NCBI GenBank assembly: GCA_016870915.1
Contig: VFZY01000049.1
Location: forward strand, 1 to 32,728
DNA length: 32,728 nt
Origin: Acidobacteriota bacterium
GTDB taxonomy: Bacteria; Acidobacteriota; Terriglobia; Bryobacterales; Bryobacteraceae
Reading direction: 5' to 3'
Shown: positions 1 to 9,748 of the stretch, in pieces
How the letters are laid out: each line of letters starts with the position of its first letter
Numbering within the stretch: position 1 is the first letter of the stretch
Translations under genes and position numbers: made by a program
Notes under the pieces: model-generated
The model's input: only the letters and a program-made list of their open reading frames with translations
Database searches by the model: none
What the model was told of the DNA's origin: nothing

Positions 1-210
1 CATGAAGCGCAGTTCACCTTTGGCGGTGATGGCCGACAACATGTTGACCTTGGCCCGTTTGGCACTCCGCTGCACCACTGGAGTTTGCCCCTTCTTGCCC
101 CAGGTTGTCCCGCTATGGTAATCGCTCCGTACGCTGGATTCATCGCCAAAATAGATGGCCGCGCCTAGTTGTTGCGCTTCGGCTCGAATCGCGGGGTATT
201 CGTGCTTCCG
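1..210 (-). pseudogene. IS630-family transposase remnant (incomplete)
   Basis: Read on the minus strand, this stretch encodes the catalytic core of an IS630-type DDE transposase: the aromatic-rich strand IYFGDES, then VRSDYHSGTTWGKKGQ and a VVQRSAKRAKVNML-like strand, a very characteristic series for the family. The aspartate of GDES is the expected first catalytic residue. The N-terminal helix-turn-helix half, roughly 150-190 residues in intact members, is absent: similarity stops at about 210, immediately beside the stop codon of the receptor gene at 213, and in a different frame from it. The other end runs off the window. I infer a 5'-truncated, inactive copy. No terminal inverted repeat or TA target duplication is visible at the junction. 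Confidence 0.8.
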
Positions 211-212
211 CC

Positions 213-3200
213 TTAAAAGGTGTACCGAAGTCCGATCTGGAGAATCCTCGGATCCGCCGCCGCGTTGATCCGTCCAAAGATCGCCGACGTTCGCGACGTG
301 GTCGGATTGCCAAGGTTCACCCGGTTGAGCAGGTTGAACACCTCGCCGCGCAATTCCACCTTGTGCTTCTCGGAGAATGGCATCGGGAAACTCTTGAACA
401 GCGAGAAGTCGACCGTCGCGATCCCGGGGCCCCGCTCCGTGTTGCGGCCCAGCGTGCCGAACGTGCCGGGGGCGTTCTCGCGAAACGCCGCCGTGTCGAA
501 CCAGCGCGCAATCCGTGCCGCGGTGGGCCGCCCGGCGTCAAGCTTGGGTTGGCCCACTACGTCCACACGGTCCTGGCCGATACCGCTGAAGGAGTTGTCA
601 ACGCCGGTCGTGATGTTGAGCGGCCCGCCCGATTGCAGCGTGAGGATGCCGTTCGTCTGCCAGCCGCCCGCAATCAGGCCAAGCGCCCGGTTGCCCTTGA
701 GGGCCGGCAGCACGTAGTTGAACGAACTGGTGAGCCGGGCCGCGCGATGAAAGCTGGACACCGCGTAGTCGCGCTCGATCCGGTCGAACGGATGCGCATT
801 GCCGTTGCCCTCAAACGCCGTGTTGGAGAGCAGGTCCATCGTCTTTTGCCAGCCGAAGCCGGCAAGGAAGGTGAGGTTGTGAGCCACGCGGCGTTCGGCG
901 CTCAGCACCAGGGCATGATAGTTCGCCCGGCCGTAGGTGCCCGAGAACGTCAGTTGGGTGAACTCGGGACGCGCGCGCCGGCGGTCCGTGTTCGTGCGGT
1001 CGGCGCCGGGGCCGAAGATGGCCGGGTTCAGTTCGGCGGCATGGAACAGCCGCCGGCTGTTCGACCCCTGGTAGGTCAGCCGCACCAGCGTGTCGCCGGT
1101 CAACACACGCTCAAGGCTCACGTTCCACTGGTAGATGTCGGGATAAGAGAACTTCGGGTCGTAGCCCACAAACAGATAGGGTTGCGGAAAGATCTGGGTC
1201 GAGGAGATCGGCCGCGGATGCGGAAACGGATTCGTGAAACCGCGATAAGGCTCGCGCGTGCTGAATGGCGCCGTGATGTCGACGCGCACCGAGTTCGGCG
1301 GCGAAGTGAGCTGCCGGTTGTAAGTCAGCGCGGACATCTGATCGTGGAAGCGGCCGAAACCCGCGCGCAGGCTGGTCTTGTTGTCACCGGTGAGGTTCAC
1401 CGCAAGGCCCAGACGCGGGTCGAAGACGCCCCAGCGCGCCGGAACGCCGGAAATCGGCACACCCGGATCTCCGGCCACGAAGTGGCCCTTGGGCAGCGTC
1501 GGAAAGCGGCTGGATCTGGCGCCGCTCCGGTAGCCGTCCTCGGAATACTGCGAGATCTGAAGACCGTTGTCGACAAACGGCACAAAGGGGTTCCAGCGCA
1601 CGCCCAGGTTCACGGTGATGCGGCGGTTGAGCTTGATGTTGTCCTGAATGTAGGCGCCCCACAGGCTGCGCCAGAGATTGACATAGAGAGGTGTGATTTG
1701 ATTGAACGCGGATGGACGGCCGAACAGAAAGTCGGCCATGTTGTCGCCCGAATAGCGGCCGGCGAAGGCGTAGTTCCCGTCGGATTGGAAGTCCTGGTCA
1801 ATCAGGCTCTGCTCGCGCGCGAAGTCGAAGCCGAAGTCGATCTCGTGACGGCCCTTGAACCAGCTCCAGCCATGCTGCAGGCCATACTGGTTGCGCGGAA
1901 TACGCGACAGAGCGAACCAGGAAAGCCCGAAGTAATTGGCGATGCTCATCGAGAACACGTTGTAGTTCGGGTTGGCCAGGGACGCCACTTGAATCCCGTA
2001 GTCGCGATGGCCCGGGAAGTCGGGCGACGTGCCTGTGGGCAGCACGCGGCTGAAGCTGGCGGTGGTGTTGGTGATGAGTGTGGGAGTGATGGTAAAGGTG
2101 TGGGCCGCCACCGAACTCTGGCTCACCCAGAACCGGCTGTTGTTCGCCGTCAGAAGGTTCTGCTTGTCGATGATCGCCGGCACGTCCAGCTTGTCGAAGA
2201 AGTAGCGGCCGCTCAGATGGTGCCGCGTGCCGATGTAATGGTCGCCGCGCGCCAGCACCTGGTTGTTGTCGGTTCGCGACCTCCGCACGAAGAACGTCTG
2301 GCCGTCGGCCTGTTGGGCCACCGGCACAATCGACAGCACGCGAAGCGCGATCGGGTCCAGTTGCGACGCCGGAATGATGTTGCCCGGCACCGGCATGCGC
2401 GTCCGCGGATCCAGCAACTGCGTGCGCAACGCCGTGAAGTCACCGCGCCGCTGAGCCGCCGTGGGGACAACCGCGGAGAGAGTCGGCGGGTCCTGCCGCA
2501 CCTTTGTGCCCTGCCACGACCCGAAAAGGAATGTCCGGTTCTTCTGAATCGGGCCTCCCAAGGCGAAGCCGTATTGATTGCGCCGCAAGCCGTCGTTGCG
2601 GTTGGCGAAGAAGTTCCGCGCGTTCAGGCTGGCATTCCGGACATACTCAAACACCGCGCCATGAATCTCGTTGGTGCCGGACTTGGTGACGATGTTCACC
2701 ACGCCGCCGCCGCGCCCGCCGAACTTGGCCCCGTAGTTGTTGGTCTGAAAGCTGAACTCCTGCACGGCATCGGGGTTCGGCACCACGTTGGCCACTTCGG
2801 TGTAGGGATCCTCGTGAAGGCCGCCGTCCATCACGAACGTTGTCGAGTTCCCGCGCCCGCCGCTCGCCGAAATCAACTCACCCGCGGCCTCGGGCCGCGT
2901 CGAAGCCTGGTTCCAGGTGCCCGGCGCGGAAAGCGTTCCCGGCGTCAGGCGCATCAGTTGCAGCACGTTGCGCCCATTCAATGGCAGGTCCGTCATCATC
3001 GTCTGGTTCACCACCGTATTGAGCGTCGCCGTCCGTGTGTCCACCGTGGCCGCGTTCGCCTCAACCGTCACCGACTCGGTCACCGACCCCACCTTCAACT
3101 CCGCGTGGACCGTCGCCTGCTGGCCCACCTGCAGAACGATGCCGGAGACGTTGTGCGTCTGGAAGCCCTGCGCCGAGACGGCAATCGTGTAAGCGCCCGC

Positions 3201-3404
3201 GGGCAGCGCCGAGATCACATAGAACCCCTCGGGGCCCGATGTCGTGGTCCGCTCCGTGTTACGGGCGGCATGACGAACCGTGATCTGCGCGCCGGGAATC
3301 GCCGACTTGCTCGCGTCGCGGACTTCCCCGGCAATGGAAGCCGTATCGCGCTGTCCAAACAACAGCGGCGCGAACAGGAAGGCCGAAAGGGTTGCACATC
3401 GCAT
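213..3404 (-). CDS. TonB-dependent receptor, Oar-like (receptor 1)
   Basis: Predicted outer-membrane protein of 1063 residues that would import a large substrate using TonB energy; the substrate is unknown. It opens with a signal peptide ([18 protein letters not shown]), then a carboxypeptidase-regulatory-like beta-sandwich (about 20-105), a plug with [17 protein letters not shown] (about 130-150) and the strand [15 protein letters not shown], then a long beta-barrel ending in an aromatic residue (GLRYTF), as expected for barrel assembly. I chose the ATG at 3404 because AAAGGAG lies just upstream and the signal peptide begins there; an in-frame start 33 bases earlier has no such support. It is divergent from the SLOG gene with only 75 bases between them. 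An IS remnant abuts its stop codon, yet the gene is intact. Confidence 0.93.
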   Translation of the reverse strand: MRCATLSAFLFAPLLFGQRDTASIAGEVRDASKSAIPGAQITVRHAARNTERTTTSGPEGFYVISALPAGAYTIAVSAQGFQTHNVSGIVLQVGQQATVHAELKVGSVTESVTVEANAATVDTRTATLNTVVNQTMMTDLPLNGRNVLQLMRLTPGTLSAPGTWNQASTRPEAAGELISASGGRGNSTTFVMDGGLHEDPYTEVANVVPNPDAVQEFSFQTNNYGAKFGGRGGGVVNIVTKSGTNEIHGAVFEYVRNASLNARNFFANRNDGLRRNQYGFALGGPIQKNRTFLFGSWQGTKVRQDPPTLSAVVPTAAQRRGDFTALRTQLLDPRTRMPVPGNIIPASQLDPIALRVLSIVPVAQQADGQTFFVRRSRTDNNQVLARGDHYIGTRHHLSGRYFFDKLDVPAIIDKQNLLTANNSRFWVSQSSVAAHTFTITPTLITNTTASFSRVLPTGTSPDFPGHRDYGIQVASLANPNYNVFSMSIANYFGLSWFALSRIPRNQYGLQHGWSWFKGRHEIDFGFDFAREQSLIDQDFQSDGNYAFAGRYSGDNMADFLFGRPSAFNQITPLYVNLWRSLWGAYIQDNIKLNRRITVNLGVRWNPFVPFVDNGLQISQYSEDGYRSGARSSRFPTLPKGHFVAGDPGVPISGVPARWGVFDPRLGLAVNLTGDNKTSLRAGFGRFHDQMSALTYNRQLTSPPNSVRVDITAPFSTREPYRGFTNPFPHPRPISSTQIFPQPYLFVGYDPKFSYPDIYQWNVSLERVLTGDTLVRLTYQGSNSRRLFHAAELNPAIFGPGADRTNTDRRRARPEFTQLTFSGTYGRANYHALVLSAERRVAHNLTFLAGFGWQKTMDLLSNTAFEGNGNAHPFDRIERDYAVSSFHRAARLTSSFNYVLPALKGNRALGLIAGGWQTNGILTLQSGGPLNITTGVDNSFSGIGQDRVDVVGQPKLDAGRPTAARIARWFDTAAFRENAPGTFGTLGRNTERGPGIATVDFSLFKSFPMPFSEKHKVELRGEVFNLLNRVNLGNPTTSRTSAIFGRINAAADPRILQIGLRYTF

Positions 3405-3479
3405 GGAAGTCTCCTTTGGAATGAGAAATGCTATCACAGGAGGCGGCGGCAGTGGGATATACTGGACCGGAGTAAGTCC

Positions 3480-4481
3480 ATGAAGATCTTAGTGGTTGGC
3501 GGATATGATCCATCGGACCCCGACGCGGAAGAAATCCGTGCCTGGGCGGCGAGCCTCGGCCAGGCGATCGTCCAGCGCGGCCACACGCTGATCGGCGGGT
3601 GCATGACCGGATTCGACGCCGATGTCGCGCGGGCTGCCAATGAGGCCGCCAACGGCGCCCAGGATCGCGTCATCAGCTACGTTCTGGCCAAGTCGAAGCC
3701 TTCCCATGAAATCGGAAGGCTCATCAACTCCCAGCTGACCAGTTGGGATCCGGGCCACAACCATGACATCAAGTTCGCTCCGGAGCCCATCCATCAGGCG
3801 GATGTCATCGTGCTGGTGCGCGGCTACGAAGGTTCCCGGCGCGCCGCCCACTGGGCGCGATTTCTGGATAAGCCCATTCTGCCCGTGGCCTACTTCGGCG
3901 GAGCGGCCAAGGATATCTATGACTCCATCCGTGCCGATGTGCCGGCCGCCTTCAAGGGCCGCCTGGATCTGGACGACTTTGAGACGCTGAACGCCTACGG
4001 CCAGGAGGCCCGGAGCGCCGGCCGTATCGTCGAACTGGCCGAACGCGCCGCCATGTCGCGCCGGGTGATGGTCGTCATGTCGTACCGCAATGAGAAGGAA
4101 CTGAAGAACTACTACGACGCGGTCTGCACGGTCTGCCAGTCACCGGAGTTCAGTATGTCGTGCGCACGCGTGGATCAAACGAACACGCGCGACCACCTGC
4201 GGCCGCGCATCGTGGAAGAGATCCGTCACACACGGTTCGTGATCGCCGATATCACGCACTCGAGCCCCAATGTTCTCTTTGAACTGGGCTTTGCACGCGG
4301 GATCGGCCGGGACACAATCGTCACCGCCAAAGAGGGCACCCAACTGCCCTTCGATGTCGCCGATCTGCCCTGCACCTTCTGGGACCCGGCCGATCTGCTC
4401 ACCTTCCGTGAGGAACTGGCCGTCCGGGTCCGGCAGTTCGGCGGCGCCCCGGGACACCATACCACCGCCGGCGGCCGCTGA
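3480..4481 (+). CDS. SLOG domain fused to deoxyribosyltransferase/TIR-like domain
   Basis: A 333-residue cytoplasmic protein with two Rossmann-like halves and no signal peptide. Residues 1 to about 190 resemble SLOG (DprA/LOG-like nucleotide-binding) domains: [11 protein letters not shown], then [20 protein letters not shown], then [18 protein letters not shown]. Residues from about 195 resemble the nucleoside-deoxyribosyltransferase/TIR-like superfamily: [34 protein letters not shown] and a late strand IVTAKEG. Glu268 in FELG sits where the catalytic glutamate of such enzymes lies. In the published nucleotide-centred conflict systems, SLOG domains sense or make nucleotide signals and TIR-like domains cleave NAD or nucleosides. 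The ATG is preceded by GGAG eight bases away; an open frame continues far upstream but is only antisense to receptor 1. No partner gene is adjacent. Domain assignment is from motifs; the biological role is inference. Confidence 0.72.
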   Translation: MKILVVGGYDPSDPDAEEIRAWAASLGQAIVQRGHTLIGGCMTGFDADVARAANEAANGAQDRVISYVLAKSKPSHEIGRLINSQLTSWDPGHNHDIKFAPEPIHQADVIVLVRGYEGSRRAAHWARFLDKPILPVAYFGGAAKDIYDSIRADVPAAFKGRLDLDDFETLNAYGQEARSAGRIVELAERAAMSRRVMVVMSYRNEKELKNYYDAVCTVCQSPEFSMSCARVDQTNTRDHLRPRIVEEIRHTRFVIADITHSSPNVLFELGFARGIGRDTIVTAKEGTQLPFDVADLPCTFWDPADLLTFREELAVRVRQFGGAPGHHTTAGGR

Positions 4482-4554
4482 CCACCACCGCGGCAGGGTG
4501 CTGGCCGGCGAACATTCTTTTTCTCAAAGGTGTAAGATGGATGAACGAGGTATC

Positions 4555-4575
4555 GTGTGGAGCCTTGCGCCACAC
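4555..4575 (+). repeat. Inverted repeat in leader of receptor 2
   Basis: GTGTGG (4555-4560) and CCACAC (4570-4575) form a 6-bp stem with a 9-base loop, ending one base before the GAAAGGGG ribosome-binding site of receptor 2. It could act as a small 5' mRNA structure influencing translation or stability. A short stem of this size can also occur by chance. Confidence 0.35.
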
Positions 4576-4591
4576 AGAAAGGGGTTAGATT

Positions 4592-7500
4592 ATGAACAGA
4601 TTCAAGCTGTCGGTCTGTGCGCTCGCATTGCTTCTGCTTGCGGCGGCCAGTCCGGCGAATGCCCAGGTTCTCTACGGTTCGATCGTCGGCTTGGTGGAGG
4701 ACCCGACCGGAAGTGTGGTCCCGGGGGCCAAGATCTCCGCGACGAACAAAGGAACGGGGCTCTCTCTCGAAGCAACCAGCGACGCCAACGGGCAGTTCTC
4801 CCTGGTCAACGTGCCGCAGGGCGCCTATGACATCAAGGTCACTGCTTCCGGATTCAAGTCGTCGTCACGCACCGATCTCGGTGTGACGGTCAACACCGTG
4901 AGCCGCGCCAACTTCAAGATGGAAGTGGGCCAGATCACCGAACAGATCACCGTGGCGGCCGAAGTCGCCCAGTTGCAGACGGACAAGAGCGATACCCACA
5001 CGGAGATCCGCTCGTCCCAGGTGCGCGCTCTGCCGCTCCCCGGCTACCGCAACTACCAGAGCCTGATCAATCTGGTGCCGGGCGCCACGCCTGCCTCGTT
5101 CCAGAACTCGATCACTGATACGCCGGGCCGTTCGCTGCGCACCAACATCAACGGCACCAACGCCAACAACAACGTCACCCGCATCGACGGCGCGGCCAGC
5201 GTCAACCTCTGGCTGCCGCACCACGCGGGTTATGTGATGCCCGCCGAGATGGTGGAAACGGTGAACGTTACCACCACCGCCGGCGACGCCGAGCAGGGCA
5301 TGGCGGGCGGCGCTGCCGTCACCGTGGTCACCAAGAGCGGCACCAACGAAATCCACGGCAGCCTGTTTGAGTTCCATGACAATCAGCGGATGCGGGCGCG
5401 CAACTTCTTCTTCACGCCCACCACGGTGAAGCCGGTCCGGATCTACAACAACTTCGGCGGCACCATCGGCGGACCCATTGTGAAGAACAAGCTGTTCTAC
5501 TTCTACAGCTACGACAACAGCAAGGAACGCAGCGGCGCATTCGGACGCTATTCGGTGCCGACGAACGACATCCGCACCGGCGACTTCAGCGCTATCGCCA
5601 CCCGGATCCTCGATCCCATGACCTCAGCACCGAATGCCCCCGCGGGACGCCAGCAGTTCCCCGGCAACCGGATTCCGGCCAGCCGCATCAGCCCCATCGC
5701 GCAGCGCATTCAGGGCTTCTACCCATCGCCGAACATCGCCGGTGAAGCCCAGAACAACTACGCCGCGGGCGCCACGCCGCAGTTCAATCGTGCCTATCAC
5801 GATGTGAAGATCAACTTCCAGCGCACTTCCAACCACATGATCTGGGGCCGCTATGGCGAAATGAACGCTCTCGTCGGCGGCAGGGGTATCTTCGGCGACG
5901 GCGTCGGACCGGCTCCGGGTTCGGACCCCGGCCTGGGTGACACCCGAGTGCGGAACATGTCCGCCGGCCACAACCTGACCCTTTCTCCCACCCTGCTGCT
6001 CGATGGCGTCTTCGGCTATCAGCGCCAGGATCAGGTGGTGCAGGGCCAGGACTTCGGCAAGGACTTCTCGCAGACGCTCGGCATCCCCGGCATCGGCGGA
6101 GCAGATCCCCGCGAGAAGGGTTTTCCCAACATCGGAATCAACGGCTACAACGGCTTCGGCGTTCCCGGCTGGATGCCGCTCGAACGCATCGAGGAGAGCT
6201 TCACCACCACGCACACTGTGCGCTGGCTGAAGGGCGCCCACAGCGCCGCCTTCGGATTTGACGGCGTGTTGCACCGGTTGAACCACTGGCAGCCGGAACT
6301 CGGCGCCGGTCCCCGCGGCAACATCAACTTCAATGGTGGCGCCACCGGCGCGGGCACGTTCAACAACTTCAACGGCTACGCCGCCTTCCTGCTCGGCCTG
6401 CCCAACATCATGCAGAAGAGCATCCAGCATGTGCTGGCCACGGGCCGCGAGTATCAGTTCGGCATGTATGCGCAGGACCGCTGGCAGGTCAATCGCCGGC
6501 TCACCCTGAACTTCGGCCTCCGGTACGAATACTACCCGCTGATGGGCCGTTCGAACGGCAAGGGCATTGAGCGGCTGGATCCGGAAGCCAACCTGGTCTA
6601 CCTGGGTGGCCGCGGCAGCAACCCGCGCAGCAACGGCTTCACCGTCAGCAAGACCCTGTTTGCTCCGCGCATGGGCATCGCCTACCGCTTGAATGACACC
6701 ACCGTCATCCGCACCGGCTACGGGATGAACTACAGCCCGCTGCCCTGGTCGCGGCCGCTGCGCGGCTTCTACCCGCTCACGGTCAACTTCGCCTTTCCGG
6801 CCAACACCGACAACGAATGGGTCCGGTCGCTGGCCCAAGGTATTCCTCCCGTCACCGGTCCCGACCTGACGAGCGGCGTTGTCCCGCTGCCCGCGGCGGC
6901 TGACATGCGCAGCCCCATCAAGGGTGAAATCAACCGCGGCTACATCCAGAGCTGGAACTTCACCATTGAAAAGCGGCTGCCCGGCGAGTTCGTCACTTCG
7001 GTGGCTTACGTCGGCACCCAGACCACACACCAGTTGGCGGACCGCGACATCAACAGCGGCCAGGTGCTCGGCGCCGGCAATGCCGGCCGCCCGTACTCGG
7101 CCCGCTTCGGCCGCAACATCGGCACGCTGATGTGGGACGGCTACCTGAGCAGCAACTACCACGCCCTTCAGACGTCCATCCGCCGCCAGGCCAAGAACCT
7201 GATGGTGCAGGGCGCCTACACCTGGTCAAAGGCGATCAACTTCGCCGATGACGAAGGCTGGCAGGGTGTCACTTACAACTGGGGTCCTGTGTTCCGGCGC
7301 AACCGCGCCGCGGCCGGGTATGACCGCCGCCACATCTTCCAGTTGGGCTACGTCTACGACCTGCCGGTCGGCAAGGGACAGCGCTGGGCCAATAGCGGTC
7401 CGGTTTCGCATGTCCTTGGCGGCTGGACCATCAGCGGCGTGACCGCGGCCTTCACCGGCACTCCGTTCACCCCATCTTCTCCCGGCGGTACACTGAACCT

Positions 7501-7876
7501 GCCTGGCAACGCCCAGACTCCGGATCAGGTGAAGTCGACGGTGGGCCGTCTCGAAGGCATCGGACCCGGCAAGACGTTCTACGACACGTCGGCCTTTGCC
7601 CCCGTCTCCGTTCCCGCGGGCACGTTCCGCTTCGGCAGCATGGGCCGCAACAGCCTGCGCAACCCCGGCGTGCTCCGCACCGATCTGACGCTGGGCAAGA
7701 CCATCGCGGTCACTGAAAGGCTCAACGTGATGTTCCGCGCCGAAGCCTACAACTTCACCAACAGCCGCCTCTCCACGGGCTTCGCTTCAGCTGACGTGAC
7801 CAACCCGAACTTCCTTCGGGTGCTGGGCGCGTTCGATGAACGCCAGTTCCGCCTGGGCTTGAGGATCGGCTTCTAA
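4592..7876 (+). CDS. TonB-dependent receptor, Oar-like (receptor 2)
   Basis: A complete 1094-residue receptor. The ATG follows GAAAGGGG at a good distance and begins a textbook signal peptide cleaved after NAQ (about residue 25). The carboxypeptidase-regulatory-like domain follows (about 28-110, VEDPTGSVVPGAKI and DANGQFSLVNVPQGAYDI). The plug (about 125-235) contains RALPLPGYRNYQSLINLVPG, an NNNVTRIDGAASVN loop and [19 protein letters not shown]. The remaining 850 residues are barrel, ending FRLGLRIGF with a terminal phenylalanine. It is the same family as receptor 1 but clearly diverged, so this is not a recent duplication. Its transcript ends at the strong terminator just downstream. The substrate cannot be read from the sequence; relatives in Acidobacteriota are usually annotated only as carboxypeptidase-like regulatory-domain proteins. 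Confidence 0.94.
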   Translation: MNRFKLSVCALALLLLAAASPANAQVLYGSIVGLVEDPTGSVVPGAKISATNKGTGLSLEATSDANGQFSLVNVPQGAYDIKVTASGFKSSSRTDLGVTVNTVSRANFKMEVGQITEQITVAAEVAQLQTDKSDTHTEIRSSQVRALPLPGYRNYQSLINLVPGATPASFQNSITDTPGRSLRTNINGTNANNNVTRIDGAASVNLWLPHHAGYVMPAEMVETVNVTTTAGDAEQGMAGGAAVTVVTKSGTNEIHGSLFEFHDNQRMRARNFFFTPTTVKPVRIYNNFGGTIGGPIVKNKLFYFYSYDNSKERSGAFGRYSVPTNDIRTGDFSAIATRILDPMTSAPNAPAGRQQFPGNRIPASRISPIAQRIQGFYPSPNIAGEAQNNYAAGATPQFNRAYHDVKINFQRTSNHMIWGRYGEMNALVGGRGIFGDGVGPAPGSDPGLGDTRVRNMSAGHNLTLSPTLLLDGVFGYQRQDQVVQGQDFGKDFSQTLGIPGIGGADPREKGFPNIGINGYNGFGVPGWMPLERIEESFTTTHTVRWLKGAHSAAFGFDGVLHRLNHWQPELGAGPRGNINFNGGATGAGTFNNFNGYAAFLLGLPNIMQKSIQHVLATGREYQFGMYAQDRWQVNRRLTLNFGLRYEYYPLMGRSNGKGIERLDPEANLVYLGGRGSNPRSNGFTVSKTLFAPRMGIAYRLNDTTVIRTGYGMNYSPLPWSRPLRGFYPLTVNFAFPANTDNEWVRSLAQGIPPVTGPDLTSGVVPLPAAADMRSPIKGEINRGYIQSWNFTIEKRLPGEFVTSVAYVGTQTTHQLADRDINSGQVLGAGNAGRPYSARFGRNIGTLMWDGYLSSNYHALQTSIRRQAKNLMVQGAYTWSKAINFADDEGWQGVTYNWGPVFRRNRAAAGYDRRHIFQLGYVYDLPVGKGQRWANSGPVSHVLGGWTISGVTAAFTGTPFTPSSPGGTLNLPGNAQTPDQVKSTVGRLEGIGPGKTFYDTSAFAPVSVPAGTFRFGSMGRNSLRNPGVLRTDLTLGKTIAVTERLNVMFRAEAYNFTNSRLSTGFASADVTNPNFLRVLGAFDERQFRLGLRIGF

Positions 7877-7902
7877 CCCGGACTCAATCCGGCCGACATT
7901 CC

Positions 7903-7945
7903 GGGCCTGCCGAGGCGGAGACGCCCCGGCAGGCCCGCTTGTTTT
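7903..7945 (+). terminator. Rho-independent terminator of receptor 2
   Basis: GGGCCTGCCG (7903-7912) pairs perfectly with CGGCAGGCCC (7927-7936), a 10-bp stem. The loop itself contains a small GCG/CGC helix, and GCTTGTTTT follows. The T-run is on the plus strand, so the structure ends the receptor 2 transcript. Its last bases overlap the stop codon of the convergent DUF167 gene. Confidence 0.82.
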
Positions 7946-8180
7946 ACCTGACAATGCGAACGGTTTTCCGAGTCGAGGAACTGCCGCTCACCAACGACAC
8001 CCGATGCACCGGAACGCCATACTCGGCGGCCAGGAACCGCAGCAGTTCCGCGTTCGCCCGGCCGCGCTCCGGCGGCGCCGCGATGCGCACCTTGCGGGTT
8101 CCGTCCGCCATCTCCCCGCACCACGCGGTCTTCCGCGCGCCCGGCGACACCTTGAGGGCGAGCGTTACCGGACCTTCCAT
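7944..8180 (-). CDS. DUF167/YggU (UPF0235) family protein
   Basis: A small protein of 78 residues, normal length for this widespread family of unknown function. It shows the family signatures: LALKVSPGARKTA at the start, KVRIAAPPERGRANAELLRFLA in the middle (the GxAN motif), and VSLVSGSSSTRKTVRI at the end. It is the last gene of the minus-strand TldD/TldE operon: its ATG lies 16 bases inside the end of the response-regulator fusion gene, suggesting translational coupling. A GGGGAG element is about nine bases upstream. In other bacteria the gene often sits near yggT or yggS-like genes; those are not seen here. Confidence 0.88.
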   Translation of the reverse strand: MEGPVTLALKVSPGARKTAWCGEMADGTRKVRIAAPPERGRANAELLRFLAAEYGVPVHRVSLVSGSSSTRKTVRIVR

Positions 8181-9748
8181 ACAGCCGTCTCCCCAGCCTG
8201 GATCACGCGCGGCGCGGCTGTCCGGAACAGGGACGGCCCAGGGCCACCGGGCGCCAGGAAGAACACCTTGCTGATCGCTTCCACTTCACAACTGCCACCC
8301 GCTGGAGCCGGCTTTGAGCGATCTGACGGCACATCCACCAGACACTCGGCGCCAATCTCCGCCACAGCGTCCGGTGAGGTGCCCGGCGGCAACTCCACTG
8401 TCGAGCGCATCCAGCCGCTGCGTTCAATCGCATAGTCCGCACGGCCCAAATGCGAGGCTCGCCACAGCGCTTCGTCCCTCAGCCGCACCCGCACGGCCAC
8501 CCGGGCATGCGTCTGGCGCGACTTCAGTTCCACGTACAGGTAGTTCTCCGGCCGGCTGATCTTCTGCCCGTCCACGGTGCCGAACGGCCGCAGCTTCGAT
8601 TCGCGCTCCAACTCCTCCGACATCGCGCGATACATCCACGGCGCCCTGTCCATCACGGCCTCGCGGGACTCCCGCGACAGGTCCACAAGCACCGGCGCCA
8701 GTTGATACCGTATGGCCGTGGGCGCCTCACCCGCCACCATGTTGTTATCGGTCACCGGCACCAGCAGCGGGTGGTCGCCATCGAACGGGCCCGCGTAGGC
8801 CACATCCTGATGATTGCGCGTCTGAATGATGGCCTTCCGGCGCTGGCCCGCCGCGTCCAGATAAACGCGGTAGATGTACTCGATGTCCGTGGTGCGGCCC
8901 CACCGCGCCATCAGCGCCCGCGTCGAGGTGCCGCCGTCTTCGTTTGAAAAGATCACCGTGTACTCATGCACCGTGAACTCGCCCTGGCGCGACGCTTCGG
9001 CGTACATCAGCAGCGGCACGTCGCTCGACCGGCCCAGCGTGTTGGCCCGCGCGAACAGCACCGGTGCATGGCGCTGCATCGCCGAATCGTCCAGGCTGAC
9101 GCGGCTGGCATCCAGTTCGAAGCCTTCGCCAGTGAGCGTCACGGTGTGCCGGCCAGCCGCCAGATGGCCCAGTTGAACCCGGTAAACCGCGCCGGCGGCC
9201 CCGGCCGCGAGCGTCAGGTGATGCACTGGCGCGCCCGGCCGCTCGATGGCGATCACCGGCAGCACCTCGCCCGGAACGCGGGGCTGCGCCTTGGGCGAGC
9301 GCAGCGTCAATTCCGCCACGGCATGCCCGGCCGAGGGTAATTCAAACGCCACTGAGCGCGTGGCCGCCGGCAACAGCACGGCCGCCATCAGAGCAAGTAC
9401 GCTACGTGCCACCGCGGCAATCAGCTTGCGAGTCGGGCACGGTTTCTCAAGCACAGTCTCCACCCACGCTTCCTCGGGCGCGCCGCGCATCGCATCGGGC
9501 CAGCCCGTGAGAACCAGGATACGCGGCCTGCGCGCCAGTGTGTGGAGATACCGCACCAACTCCAGTCCCTGCGAGGCCTCGGGAAGGCGCAGGTCCATGA
9601 GAACGGTGTCCGGGGCGCACTCCGCCGCGGCGGTCCGGGCGGTTTCAAGCGTGGCGGCGGTCTCTACTTCGAACCCTTGGGCTTCGAAGAGAAGGCGCCG
9701 CACTTCCATCTGATCGCGGTCGTCTTCAACCAATAGCAGCTTTCGCAT
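8165..9748 (-). CDS. Receiver domain fused to hydrophobic segment and large unknown domain
   Basis: A 527-residue fusion. Residues 1 to about 115 form a CheY-like receiver with every key residue: acidic pair D9/D10, phosphoacceptor D52 (VLMDLRLP), T81 (LVLTGWP) and K102 (LEKPCP). Directly after it, about 112-129 (AAVARSVLALMAAVLLPAA) is a hydrophobic stretch looking like a signal peptide or single membrane helix. About 400 residues follow that look beta-rich and exported; I do not recognise this domain. A cytoplasmic receiver joined in frame to an apparently exported domain is odd. Either it is a membrane-anchored regulator, or two genes have merged, or a second protein starts internally at the GTG codon giving VARSVLAL. 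The ATG at 9748 overlaps the upstream stop as TGATG. No histidine kinase is nearby. Confidence 0.75.
   Translation of the reverse strand: MRKLLLVEDDRDQMEVRRLLFEAQGFEVETAATLETARTAAAECAPDTVLMDLRLPEASQGLELVRYLHTLARRPRILVLTGWPDAMRGAPEEAWVETVLEKPCPTRKLIAAVARSVLALMAAVLLPAATRSVAFELPSAGHAVAELTLRSPKAQPRVPGEVLPVIAIERPGAPVHHLTLAAGAAGAVYRVQLGHLAAGRHTVTLTGEGFELDASRVSLDDSAMQRHAPVLFARANTLGRSSDVPLLMYAEASRQGEFTVHEYTVIFSNEDGGTSTRALMARWGRTTDIEYIYRVYLDAAGQRRKAIIQTRNHQDVAYAGPFDGDHPLLVPVTDNNMVAGEAPTAIRYQLAPVLVDLSRESREAVMDRAPWMYRAMSEELERESKLRPFGTVDGQKISRPENYLYVELKSRQTHARVAVRVRLRDEALWRASHLGRADYAIERSGWMRSTVELPPGTSPDAVAEIGAECLVDVPSDRSKPAPAGGSCEVEAISKVFFLAPGGPGPSLFRTAAPRVIQAGETAVWKVR

Noticed and set aside
105-3479. 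Very long open frame on the plus strand running through receptor 1 into the SLOG gene
   Set aside because: It is antisense to an unmistakable receptor and encodes arginine- and histidine-rich sequence with no domain; the real gene starts at 3480.
5624-7162. 512-codon minus-strand open frame inside receptor 2
   Set aside because: Shadow of the receptor in GC-rich DNA; no family resemblance and no start signals.
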